A DNA stretch of 64,000 bases from Phocoena phocoena (lineage: Eukaryota; Chordata; Mammalia; Artiodactyla; Phocoenidae), in the NCBI RefSeq assembly GCF_963924675.1, contig NC_089226.1:42549124-42613123 (forward strand), in the 5' to 3' direction. The notes beneath the pieces are model-generated. The model saw nothing but the letters and a program-made list of their open reading frames with translations, was not told where the DNA came from and did not search any database. Both the position numbers and the translations under genes were made by a program. Numbering within the stretch: position 1 is the first letter of the stretch; each line of letters opens with the position of its first letter. Of this stretch, positions 49,676-59,984 are shown piece after piece.

Positions 49676-50060
49676 GTGGCACGCAGGCCTCTCACTGTTG
49701 TGGCCTCTCCCGCTGAGGAGCACAGGCTCTGGACGCGCAGGCTCAGCGGCCATGGCTCACAGGCCCAACCTCTCTGCGGCATGTGGGATCTTCCCGGTCC
49801 TGGGCACGAACCCGTGTCCTCTGCATCGGCAGGCGGACTCTCAACCACTGTGCCACCAGGGAAGCCCTGAGAGTTTTTATGTTACAAAGAGATACTGAAT
49901 TTTGTCAAATTCTTTTTCTGCATCAACTGTTTTGTTCATGTAATTTTTCTTCTTTATCCTGTTAATATGGTATATTACACTGATAGATTTTAAAATATTA
50001 CATCAAGCTTACTTCCCTGAAATAACCCCAATTGGTCCAATATCTCTGTTGGAGAAAAAA
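47430..50060 (-). mobile_element. Old L1M LINE, inverted, with nested SINE
   Basis: Antisense L1 with the 3' side on the left: 'aatatgtcaccatttattta' (47868), 'acatgaacattcttgtttat' (47939), 'tccaatttgcatttcctgga' (48208). The RT active-site region is antisense at about 49386-49404 (catgtgcagacagggac, the diverged FADD segment). It ends near 50060 (cccaattggtccaatatctc). No frame is intact. Confidence 0.7.
49654..49867 (-). mobile_element. CHR-type SINE nested in old L1
   Basis: Minus-strand SINE with a 25-base or longer T run and an 11-bp duplication, tgagagttttt, around 49643-49653 and 49868-49878. The surrounding L1 sequence is continuous once it is removed. Confidence 0.95.
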
Positions 50061-50479
50061 GGCTTTACTACATTTTCTAGTTTGTTGCCCTATAAGCATC
50101 TTTGTAAAATTAAAAAAAAAAATCCCTCTTTATCAATAGAGAATGAATTCAATCAACTATTGTATTGCTGATAAGCTAAGAGGCTTATGTTCATATATTT
50201 TATATCCTTGTAGCTTTTTTTCAACAGTCATTTCATATCAGCATTATGCCAATGTTCCTTTTGCTCATATAGAGCTATCACTCTCCACTTAAAAGACTTT
50301 ACCCTTCCTTTTAGGTCATGTTGAATCTCAGCTTCTCTGAAGAACTTTTCCTAGTTTCCATAATCTTGCCCCCCTGATGTGTTTATCGTTATGTAATTTA
50401 GCAAATATTGAAGTCTAGTGCTTTTTCACCTTATTGTATGCATTTAAGTGCTACCTTCCATCTAGTCTGCATCTGACAA

Positions 50480-50582
50480 ATTAAACTAAAATCTGAGTGT
50501 GTAACCCAGGTATCAGTATTATTTAAAGCACTCCAGTTGATACCAATATGCAGGGAAGTGCTAGAACCAAAGTTGTCCTAAA
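50480..50582 (-). repeat. hAT-Charlie-type DNA transposon remnant
   Basis: 'aacccaggtatcagtattat' then 'ttaaagcactccagttgata' and 'gcta..aaagttgtcctaaa'-like sequence are typical of short non-autonomous hAT elements. It abuts a second hAT element. Confidence 0.5.
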
Positions 50583-50583
50583 G

Positions 50584-50768
50584 CAGTGGTTCTCAGATTT
50601 TAGCATATGAAAGAATCATGGGGGGTGAGTTGAGGTTGATAAAACAGATTCTAGGTTCAACCTCTAACATTTCAGATTTGGTAGAAATCTAGATGTGTGA
50701 AACTCAACAACTTCCATTAAATAGTTGCATAATTGCTAGTTCCCCAGTCCACAAATCACTATGTAAAT
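50584..50768 (-). mobile_element. MER5A-like hAT-Charlie MITE
   Basis: Begins with the family's terminal sequence cagtggttctcagattttag. 'aagaatcatgggg' and a distal 'ccccagtccacaaatcac' follow. About 185 bp, matching the expected size. Non-autonomous. Confidence 0.68.
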
Positions 50769-50894
50769 AACAGATGCACACATATTCAGTGAGCAATCAC
50801 GTCACTCCTATGAAGGCCTGTCAGTGATTGGTAACAGTACATCTATTATCCAGTTCTCTCAGGCGTAGCAAAGCTGTAGTTGTACTGCCTTCTC

Positions 50895-51400
50895 ATCTCC
50901 GAGTAATAAATCCACATGAAATTTTACAGAAATGGATGACGGAAAGACAAAATTGGCCAAGAAAGATGAAAGTGCAGCAAAGAAATAAAAAGTAGTGATG
51001 CTGAAATTGAAATTCAAATCTAATGTCAATGAAGTTATAGAAGAAATAGCTGACTGTAGGAAAGTTCACACTGACAGCATTATACATGCAGTGAGAGGAA
51101 CTTAGTAAAGGGGAACTTATCAATAGAAATAAGGAATATAATAGTGATGAAAAGAATGGCAATATCCCAGAGAAGACACACTGGCGAAAAAACTTCATCT
51201 TATAGGAAATCAAGATCTTTCATGGCACTGGATATGCAAAAGATGAAATGTTGGGAGCTAATTCAAACTTAGAAGGAATTATGACAATTTACAAAGGCAT
51301 AGAAGAGATGCTTACCTCAAATCATGAGTTATCTGATGAGAAGAAGGGAAGCAGTACTTAAATTACTTTTGATACTTTTTACAAAGAAATAAAACATTAA
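50895..51400 (+). pseudogene. Degenerate pogo/Tigger-like transposase remnant
   Basis: From an ATG at 50932 the frame reads MDDGKTKLAKKDESAAKK and then a stop. It is followed by VVMLKLKFKSNVNEVIEEI-like residues, resembling the start of a Tigger-type transposase with its N-terminal helix-turn-helix. Downstream pieces in other frames (YKGIEEMLTSNHELSDEKK near 51285) resemble its acidic C-terminus. The DDE catalytic core is absent, so this would be an internally deleted copy. I recognise the pattern but cannot confirm it. Confidence 0.4.
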
Positions 51401-52074
51401 TTCTCAATGTTTTTAATATTTTAAAATATAGTGTACTAAAACATAATTTTGTTTTAAAATTTTCTATATATTTATAATCTACAGTAAGAGAGTTTTAAAT
51501 GTTTTGACAAAATATAATTCTCCCATTGGTCATTAAGACTGTTTTACATGGTTTCAGTTTGCATGGTTATTTTTATAGTCCCTCACTACTGTATAAGGTG
51601 AGAATTGCCTAGCATTAAATAACTGCTATCAAAGAAAATCTTTATCCTTTGTAAAGGGAGTTGACTGTATTCATGACTGTCATTAATCTCTATCAGTAGG
51701 AAGAGGACAGAAGGGGTTTACTTTCTTATCAGAGCCATCCTATTTTCATTTTATGTAATGTTTTGAATTCCTGACATAATTCCATCAGCAAAGAAGTAAC
51801 CGCAACTTTGCCATTTATTAGTGGAAACGATTATTTAGGTGAAATACTTCAGGCCCAAAGAAAATAGAAAACAATACAACAAATATCCATTTTAAATACT
51901 AACATTGTGCCATATATGTTTTATATAATTACACTTTAAGAAATGAAACATTACAGATAGATTGTAGTTGAAGCTTCATCTCTCCTTCTATCTTCTTAGC
52001 CAGAGGTAATCATGACCCTGAATTTGGTGTGCATCAAGATAGGAGAAATGTTTATGATAATAGGATATTTTGAA
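51401..52074. other. No gene seen; unassigned
   Basis: AT-rich, without recognisable coding sequence. It may include the 3' non-coding part of the DNA transposon remnant. Confidence 0.45.
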
Positions 52075-52300
52075 AGAAGCATTAGTTTCAGAATGAGACA
52101 GGTTGTGTTTATTTCCAGGACCAACCACTGGAGATGAGCCATTTAACTCCTCTGAGGCTCAGTTTTCTCATGGATAAAAAGGGAATAATTCTATTTGTCT
52201 CACAAAGTTGAGTAAAGATGAAAAATAATTGATACAAACCTTTTCACACTTAGGAAGCTCTCAGTATGTAGTAGATACCAGTTTTACTATTGTTATTATT
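52075..52300 (+). repeat. MIR SINE
   Basis: Full MIR order: 'agtttcagaatgagacaggt', 'gagatgagccatttaactcc', 'tgaggctcagttttctcatg', 'gggaataattctatttgtct', 'aagctctcagtatgtagtag'. Confidence 0.75.
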
Positions 52301-52838
52301 TTGTCTGCTGTCCGCTCAGGAGAGTTCAATATGGAGAGACAGCTACAATGTTTCCTGACATTGGATTGTCCTTTCTCTTGAGCTAATCCACAGCTCTTCC
52401 TCTGAACAAGTGGTCATTCCTCACTTTTACCTCATCTTTCGGTTTTTGAAAGCAGCTGTGGTTAAGTGGCTCATTGCAGTCTCAAAAGCAGTCCTGCCTG
52501 AAGCTGACAGTAGCCCTACAGCAAATAATAATATATAGTGAAGTTCCGGGGTGGGAGTGCATTAAAGACAAAATGATTCTGTATATTCATTGGAGGTTGG
52601 AACCCTTGTCGTGTTGTATACGTGTCAAGCAATTTACCATCTGCGGCATCACGCCCCCTGACTTCAAAGTTGTGGGATATTTTGCCAAGTGCATTTGTGT
52701 GGCATCAAATATTATTTGCTCTCTTTTTGTCACAATCTACAGAATGGTTTAAACAAAACTGAAAAGGGCATCCCAAAGCACGGCTGGCACTGGACAATTT
52801 TTTCAGCACCAACACAGCTAGAGGAGCATTTCAAAAAT
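52301..52838 (+). other. Unassigned segment with a 92-codon frame
   Basis: The frame at 52474-52752 opens without an ATG-context signal and encodes a cysteine-rich, unrecognised peptide. The DNA keeps several CpGs outside any SINE (cgtgttgtatacgtg, gcggcatcacgcc). I see no repeat family. It could be single-copy constrained sequence or chance. Confidence 0.25.
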
Positions 52839-52848
52839 TTCCCTTTTG

Positions 52849-53078
52849 GGCTTCCCTGGTGGCTTTTGGGCTTCCCTGGTGGCACAGTGGTTGAGAGTCC
52901 GCCTGCCGATGCAGGGGACACGGGTTCGTGTCCCGGTCCGGGAAGATCCCACATGCCGTGGAGCGGCTGGGCCCGTGAGCCATGGCCGCTAGGCCTGCGC
53001 GTCCGGAGCCTGTGCTCCGCAACGGGAGAGGTCACATCAGTGAGAGGCTCACATACCGCAAAAAAAAAAAAAAAAAAA
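52849..53078 (+). mobile_element. CHR-type SINE with duplicated 5' head
   Basis: Plus-strand SINE with a 19-base A tail (53060-53078) and a 10-bp duplication, ttcccttttg, at 52839-52848 and 53079-53088. The head is preceded by an exact tandem copy: cttttgggcttccctggtgg at 52843-52862 and again at 52863-52882. The duplicated unit spans the end of the target site and the first 14 bases of the SINE. Confidence 0.95.
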
Positions 53079-53088
53079 TTCCCTTTTG

Positions 53089-53684
53089 CGAAAGCAGGCC
53101 TCCTTGGTTTCCTCCTACAGACTTCATTGGCAGTCTGGACCCATTCCAACTAATCAATAAATAAAGCCCAGTTAAGTCACATTTATTTCTAGAAGCAAAT
53201 AGCAATCAGTGCATTACCGTGGAAGCTCAGCCCTGTCCATCAGCTGAATCAGTAAACAATGAAGGCTGGGGCTTTGAGACTCCATTCTGAAGGGAAAGTG
53301 CTGCCTCAAAGGCAGGGAAATAAACCAGATCACTCAGATTTATATGTTACACTACTCTATTATCTGGAAAATAAGATCAACCCTGCATTTCACTTAAAAT
53401 GTATAGGCACCTCCTTCTTTGATGTACTGCCTTTTACCGAGACTTTGTTGTTGTTGTTTTTCATCTTCTAATGATTTTTATAGCAATTAGTAACTTGAAA
53501 GGAAAACATTTGATAATTGCCTACTATTTCAGGGACTTGTATATATTTTATCTCAATAAATTCTCATACCCCCACTGAATAAAAAAGAATCCAAGTTTAT
53601 AGTGGTAATAAGCTGTGTGTTTATTATTCAATTCCCAGTTTGCTAAAATGGTTTGTTTACTTGATTTATCCTTTCAAATACATT
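53089..53684. other. No gene seen; unassigned
   Basis: Mixed-composition sequence without recognisable repeat. The 70-codon plus frame at 53259-53471 has no domain. Confidence 0.45.
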
Positions 53685-53790
53685 ATAATCTCCTTAAAAG
53701 CATAGAACAGGTCTCATTCTACTTGTAGCCTTCACAGAACCTCGCTTGGTAGGTGTTCAGTAAATACATATTGATTAAATGAATGGACTA
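53685..53790 (+). repeat. L2 LINE 3' terminus
   Basis: 'ctccttaaaagcatagaaca', 'cacagaacctcgcttggtag', 'tgttcagtaaatacatattg' and 'attaaatgaatg' match the L2 end. Confidence 0.62.
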
Positions 53791-53869
53791 AAGAGTGTAG
53801 ACATCCCCAGAAGTAGTTGTTTTATTTCCACACTCTTGCCCTGTAAAAGTAATATCACATGATTTTCAT

Positions 53870-54000
53870 TTTGATATAATGGAATCAAGAGACTCTGCTA
53901 CAGAACAGCTGAGTGACCTTGGGCAAGCCATTGCACTTCTTTGAGATTCACTTACTTCATGAAAGGGGGAAAAGATACTTTGTGAATGTCCCTTCTACTT
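53870..54000 (+). repeat. MIR SINE, 5' half
   Basis: 'gatataatggaatcaagaga' then 'gctgagtgaccttgggcaag' and 'ccattgcacttctttgagat' follow MIR order. Confidence 0.68.
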
Positions 54001-54529
54001 CCAAACTTCTGTTTAATTTCACTGGGAAAGAATTAGAATGGGTCTTGCTTTTTTTCATAATTTTACTCTTAAGTATCTTTTTTTTTTATAGTGGTACCAT
54101 GAGACATATCACTGCAAATGTAGAAACATAGCAGTTATAGTAAGTCTGGGGGAAGGGGTGATTATATCTTCTTTCCGTGAAAGTCCAGAATCCTTTGGCC
54201 CCATGTAGCCATCTTCAACAATATGGTGATGGTCATGTGAAACTTTCTTCTGCCGCATTTTCTTTAGAAGAGTGGATAGCTGAGAATCACAATTTAAATA
54301 ATGGTCCTTCCATGCAGTTGTAATTTAATAAATAATATGTATAACTATTTGCATATAATTAACCTCCTACCCCAGATTTTTGGAACATTTAATGCATTTA
54401 TTGTGTGTGATTATATATATATATGTGTAATATGAATAAGCACTCAAGCTCTAACATAAGTGTTTATTTACTTTTTTTAATAAAAGATATTTTCAGACCC
54501 ATTCAAATCTTTTAACTTTTATTTTACAG

Positions 54530-54694
54530 ACCCACAACAGGGCTGGCTAAAATCATAAACCTGCTGCTTCAGACCCTAGAGCTGTGTATCCACAAGCCAA
54601 TGTGCAGCATCAGCTCAGCAGCACATCAAAGCTCCAGGCTGCTGTGGAAAAGGACTGCTTATTTCTTTGAGGTACCCTCAGGGGCCTCCCAACA
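54530..54694 (+). other. Exon-like segment bounded by splice motifs
   Basis: A GC-richer 165-bp segment. On its left is a good acceptor (cttttaacttttattttacag, a possible branch TTAAC and pyrimidine tract). On its right is a donor-like aca|gtgagt. One frame (from 54531) is open across the whole segment, about 54 codons (starting PTTGLAKIINLLL, ending VPSGASQQ), with a stop just inside the putative intron. The other two forward frames close. I do not recognise the peptide or a repeat family. It could be a cryptic or lncRNA exon, or chance. Confidence 0.3.
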
Positions 54695-55530
54695 GTGAGT
54701 TTTGTATATCTCATGGAGCCTATTTTTCAAGTTAGAGCATCAATTTCTTTTTTTTTGAAAATTGGGTGAAAATCTGTCTAGCCACTTTTTTTTCACTTGA
54801 AGAAAAAGTACATGGATAAAATTTTCCTATCTTTTATTGTATCAAAGGAGAATGGCAGTGAAGTGGAAGCATGAGATTTGCATTTTTAAAACTCTTTGGC
54901 TTCAATAGGAGAATATTTTGGCAAGGAGCAAGCCAAAAATGTTGGAGGGCCCAGAGAGGAGATAAAGGCAGTAAGTGGTTCACTCAAGAGCTGACTGTGG
55001 TGTGGGCAACGGCATCACATTACTGTGAAATGGAGAGAAACAGGTATATCTGAGAAATGCTTAAACTGTAGAACTCACTGTACTTGGTTGAGAGGATGTG
55101 GAATATAAGCGAAATTTCAACGTATAGGCCTTGAGGCTTATAAGGGAAAATTAAATTTAATTGGATGTAAAGTGTGATGAATTATCTATTAATTTAAACT
55201 TATTAGCCTTAATATTCAAATTCTTCATCTTGTTTAACTTTGTCTACTTCTTAGGGCAAAGAAAATCAAAGATGTGTATAAAGTCTCTGTCTTTTTCATC
55301 TTTGTTATATGGGGAGCAATAAGTCATTGTTATAATTTTTACTTTTATTTATTACAAGTAACCTTTTTGGTATTTAGTGAATTTTCTAGCTGGTTAAAAA
55401 TTAATGTTGACCTTTTTTCTGCTTATTTCTATTTTTCTGAAAAAGTATGGGCTGGGTATTCATTCTTTTGATGTATTTCATTTTTAATCATTTAGTATGA
55501 GAATCCTTGTTGCTCAACAGAACCATTTTA

Positions 55531-55645
55531 TTTTTTTGGCCGGACCATGGGGCATGTGGGGTCTTAGTTCCATGACCAAGGATTAAACTCATGCCCCCTG
55601 CATTGGGAGCATGGAGTCTTAACCACTGGACCACCAGGGAAGCCC
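55531..55645 (-). mobile_element. Short tRNA-derived SINE of an older cetartiodactyl type
   Basis: Complement of a tRNA-like SINE, 'ggcatgtggggtcttagttc', 'accaaggattaaactcatgc', 'ttaaccactggaccacc', related to but distinct from the CHR copies. The duplication cagaaccatttta (55518-55530) and cagaaacatttta (55646-55658) has one mismatch. Confidence 0.86.
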
Positions 55646-55894
55646 CAGAAACATTTTATAAGAATATTTTTTGTTTCAACTGATATATTTGATTTTAGTT
55701 TAGTTATTTATGCTTTTTCCTTTTGTATTTTTCTACTTATTTTCTATTAAAGTATGTTTTCTTTGTTTTGTTCAGTGATTTTTAAATGTATCAGGAATTA
55801 CTTTTAAGTTTTTCCAAGATGTTGAATCAAAACAAAATAAAATAATGAAATGTACATTTTTATTCTCCTTCAAAGATGAGGAATTAATACACTA

Positions 55895-56090
55895 GTGTTT
55901 GTAAATCTAGGCTGATTAGTAGAACCACCTCAAACACTTTTAAAAGTTCCAATGCCAGGCATAATATAAGAAACACTAATTAAACCAGAAATTTGAGGGT
56001 GGAACCCAAGTATCCACATTAAAAAACAACAACAGCTATCGAGTGACCCCAACATTCTCTTGCTAAGGTTGAAAATGAGTACTCTGCTCC
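55895..56090 (+). repeat. hAT-type MITE remnant
   Basis: 'gctgattagtagaaccacct', 'acttttaaaagttccaatgc', 'gagggtggaacccaagtatc', 'ttgctaaggttgaaaatgag' follow the order of a short hAT element (MER20/MER58-like; exact name uncertain). Confidence 0.5.
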
Positions 56091-56153
56091 TCTTCTTTCT
56101 ACTCCCCTCTTTTCTCTTCCTTTTATTCATCACACAAATCCAATCCAAGCCTT

Positions 56154-56450
56154 TTGTTTCAGTTACCTATTGAAATAGCCTACATCAAAACTTAGTATCA
56201 TAAAGTAGTAGTCATTTTTTCTATCTCAGGATGCTAGAGGTTAGGAATTTGGCAAGGTTCAATAGGGAAAACTGTCATTGCACGTAACATTGCAAAGGTG
56301 ACTTGGGGTAATTCTACTGGCAGATGGGCTGGTCTGGAGGATCCATATGGTTTTACTCACATGCCAGGCACCTTGGCAGTGATGACTGGAAGATTGGACT
56401 TAGCAGGAATTATCTAATGTAACAATTAATTGTGGCCTCTCCAGCATGTT
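56154..56450 (+). repeat. Ancient interspersed repeat, copy 1
   Basis: Similar in order to 59592-59765: 'cagttacctattgaaatagc', 'aaaacttagtatcataaagt', 'tctcaggatgctagaggtta', then 'gggctggtctggaggatcca'. It is a common mammalian repeat whose name I will not guess. Confidence 0.5.
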
Positions 56451-56458
56451 TTATGTGC

Positions 56459-56497
56459 CAGTGTGTGTATGTGTATGTGTGTGTGTGTGTGTGTGTT
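56459..56497. repeat. (TG)n microsatellite
   Basis: gtgtgtatgtgtatgtgtgt followed by further TG units. Confidence 0.95.
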
Positions 56498-56774
56498 GAA
56501 TAACAACAGTAGAATATTCTTTACTAGAGGAATTCAAATATTTTGCTACAACTTTTAAAAACGAGAGCATATTTTTTTTTGCATAGAATACTTCCATTGA
56601 AATGGAATAGCTTCCATTTTTATACTCAGATTTTTTTTGTTTTTATTTTCTTTCTAATTCTATAAATTTTCTTAGAATATGTCTTCATTACTGTCCTGCA
56701 CTAAATATTCTGATTTCTTTCTCATGAAGTCTTTTTATAAGGTACACACATAATTAAAATATACCATACATAGG

Positions 56775-57325
56775 GTAGCACAAATTACAAGTGCACTGCA
56801 CGTTGGAGTTTCAAAACATGAATTACCCAAAAGAAAAGAAAATATGCATCCATGAAAAGATGTGTACACAAATGTTCACAGGAGCTTTATTTGTAGTAGC
56901 CAACTGGGAATTATTTAGAAGTCCATCAACAGGTGACGGTATAAACAAATGGTGATATATTCATACAAGAGAATACTATTCATAAATAAAAATGATGAGT
57001 TATTCATGTGTGCAACAATATGGATGAATCTAAAAATAATTATACTGAGTATAAGAAGCCAGAAAAAAAAAAGACAGAATACCAAAAAATTATATTTATA
57101 TAAAACTCTAGAAAATGCAAATTAATTTCTTTAGTGACAGAAACTGTATCAGTAGATCTGATCTGGTGAGTAGAAGGGAAGAACACGAGGCGGGAGTATG
57201 TTCTCTAAGTTGATTGTGGTGATGGTTTCATTGGTTTATACATGTGTCAAATGTATCCAATTTTACAATTTAAATATTTGCATTTATCATATGACAGTTA
57301 TACTTTAATAAAGTTATGTTGTTTT
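56775..57325 (+). mobile_element. Old L1M 3' end, plus strand
   Basis: ORF2 end and 3' UTR: 'ttgtagtagccaactgggaa' (56891), 'gtccatcaacaggtgacggt' (56921), 'attgtggtgatggtttcatt' (57213), 'gttatactttaataaagtta' (57297). It ends at the polyadenylation-like aataaa and meets an inverted L1 head-on. Confidence 0.72.
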
Positions 57326-57610
57326 AAAATGTATAAGATCTGTGTAATGCACATCCAGATGAAGAAACAGAATATTACCTGGACCAGAGAATCCTCCCTC
57401 ATGCCACCTCTCAGCCACTATCTTCCCCCATGTCATCAAGAGTAACTATATCTGGATTTTTAACTCCATAGATCATATCCATAGATTATATCTATTTTTG
57501 AGCTTTATATAAATGAAATTATACAATAAGTGCATTTTTGTCTGTTTATTTTGCTCAACATTATGGTTGAAAGATTCATCTATGTGTTGCATTTGTTAAT
57601 TCTCATGGAT

Positions 57611-57822
57611 TTTTTTTTTTTTTCTTTTTTTTGCGGTACGCGAGCCACTCACTGATGTGGCCTCTCCCGTTGCGGAGCACAGGCTCCGGGCGCGCAGGCT
57701 CAGCGGCCACGGCTCACGGGCCCAGCCGCTCCGCGGCATGTGGGATCTTCCCAGACCGGGGCACAAACCCGTGTCCCCGTATCGGCAGGCGGACTCTCAA
57801 CCACTGCACCACCAGGGAAGCC
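57611..57822 (-). mobile_element. CHR-type SINE nested in old L1
   Basis: Minus-strand SINE with a perfect 9-bp duplication, ctcatggat, at 57602-57610 and 57823-57831. The T tail has one C interruption. Confidence 0.95.
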
Positions 57823-58756
57823 CTCATGGATGTATTTTATTTGATTACATTAATAAACAAAATTTTCATATCCATTATCCTGTTGGACATTTGAGTTGTT
57901 TCTATTTCTTGGCTTCTTGAACATTACTATTTGTGCCCTTTGTATTTTTCTTTTTTACTGTATACGTATCCAGAAGTGGCATTGGTAAGTGACAGTATGT
58001 GTATCCTATGGTATGTGTAAGTTTTGATTTTAAGAAACTGCTGCTTTCCAAAGTATTTGTATCATTTTTATTTCAGCCCATAGAGTTTGAGACTTTGAAG
58101 TCTACTCTATCTCCAACACTTGGTTCAGCCAGTCTTTTTAGCTCTAGGTATTCTGATAAGTTTGTAGTATTCTCTTCTTGTGTTTTAATTTTAATTTCCC
58201 TAATGATTAAAGATGTTGAGGATATTTTCATGTGTATATGGGCCATTTGTATATCTTCTTTAGTAAAGTGTCTCTTCAAATCTTCTACCCAAATTTTATA
58301 GGGATGTTTATTTCCTTATTCATAAGTTTCAATGGTTCTATAAATATTCATGATATAGGAATTTTATCAAATATGAAGCTTGCAATATTTGTTTCTCTTT
58401 TTGTAGTTTGTCTTTTTATTCTCTTAATAGTGTCTGCTGAAGAACAGAATTTCTTGATTTTTATGAAGTTTGATTTATAATTTTTTTCTTGTATGGATCA
58501 GGCTTTTAATGTCTTACCTAAGAAACCTTTGCCTAACTCATGATCACAACTTTTTTCTCTTGTTTTAATTCAGAAGATTTTTAGCTTTAAGATTTCCATA
58601 TAGGTCTTTAATCCACTTTCATTTTGAGTTAATTTTGCATACCATATGAGGTATGAATTTAAGTTCCTTTTCTGTACATTGATATCCGATAATGCTGACA
58701 CCATTTGTTTAAATGACTATTTTCCACTGTATTAGTTTTGCACCTTTGCAATTAAG

Positions 58757-58779
58757 TGTGTGTGTGTGTATGTGTGTGC
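58757..58779. repeat. Short (TG)n tract
   Basis: gtgtgtgtgtgtatgtgtgtg within the inverted L1. Confidence 0.9.
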
Positions 58780-59591
58780 ACTTCTATTCTGTTCCATTGA
58801 TCTATTTTTTATCTACATGCCACTACCACACTGATTGGAATTTGGTATCTCTTGATAAGTCTTGTAGTTGGGTTGTGAAATCTCCCAGCATTATTTATCT
58901 TTTACAAAATTGTTTTGGTCCTTTCCATTTCCGTATGAATTTTGGAATCAGCTTTTCAGTGTCTACAAAAAAATTCTGTCACAAATTTGACTGGGAAACC
59001 ATTACCTTTATAGATTAATTTGGGAAGAATTAACACCTTAATATCTTAACAATAGTAAGTCTTTCAATCCATGAATTCTATAGCTCTCTCCACTTATTTA
59101 TATATACTTCAATTTCTCTCAGCAATGTTTTGTAGTTTACAGTGTATTAGTATGCACACCTTGTGTCACATTTATCCCTAAATATTGGATATTGATGATG
59201 CTATTGTAAATGATACTTTTAAATGTCAGCTTTTGATTGTTCTTGCCAGTAATAGAAATACAGTTTACTTTTACAGATTGATCTCATATCTTGCAATCTT
59301 GATAAACTCACTTATTAAGTCTCCTGGCTTATTTATGGATTTCATAGCATTTTCTACATAGATAACAAAAACTGCAGACAGAGATTGACTTCTTCCTTTA
59401 CAATCAGTCTGTTTTTATTTCTTTTTTGTGCCTTATTGCCTTACTTGTAAACTACGTTGAATAGAAAGTGAGAGCAGTCACACTTGCTTTGTTCCTCATG
59501 TATAGGGGGAAGGCATTCAATATTTCACCTGTAAGTATGCTATTACTTGTATGCTTTTCATAGATGCCCTTAATTGGATAGAGGAAATTCT

Positions 59592-59765
59592 AGTTATCTA
59601 GTCCTGTATAACAAATTACAACAGACTTCATGGCTTAAAACAATAAATATTTATAATCTCACAGTTTCTGTAGGTTAGGAATCTGGAAGCAGCTTAACTG
59701 GGTGATTCCTGGTCAAGGTCTTGCATGAGGTTGCAGTCAAGCTATTTGCCTGGGCTGCACTGATC
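59592..59765 (+). repeat. Ancient interspersed repeat, copy 2
   Basis: 'gttatctagtcctgtataac', 'atggcttaaaacaataaata', 'atctcacagtttctgtaggt', 'gcatgaggttgcagtcaagc'. It is the same family as 56154-56450 and inserted at the edge of the inverted L1. Confidence 0.55.
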
Positions 59766-59970
59766 TTTTAATTTTATATTATTTTATATAGTTAAGTATT
59801 TTATATTATTTACTATATCTATATAGTTATACATCATACATTATTCACATAGATACACACTGACAAATTCAAATATATACATATATGAACATATATATAT
59901 ATTATATGTAAATATTTAGATTCACACTATATATAATATGTAGTATTATATATATAAATATATATATCAC
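59766..59970. repeat. AT-rich tract with imperfect TATA repeats
   Basis: Runs such as acatatatatatattatatg and gtattatatatataaatata. Low complexity, self-complementary. Confidence 0.85.
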
Positions 59971-59984
59971 ATATAAATTTAGAT

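Larger units (their letters stand above)
57330..59590 (-). mobile_element. Old L1M LINE, inverted, with nested SINE
   Basis: The 3' UTR is on the left (agatgaagaaacagaatatt at 57358), followed by antisense ORF2. The minus frame at 58279-58073 reads [14 protein letters not shown] and [13 protein letters not shown]. It aligns by eye with the younger L1's [21 protein letters not shown] at 9273 and downstream. RT sequence continues to about 59590. All frames are broken. Confidence 0.8.
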
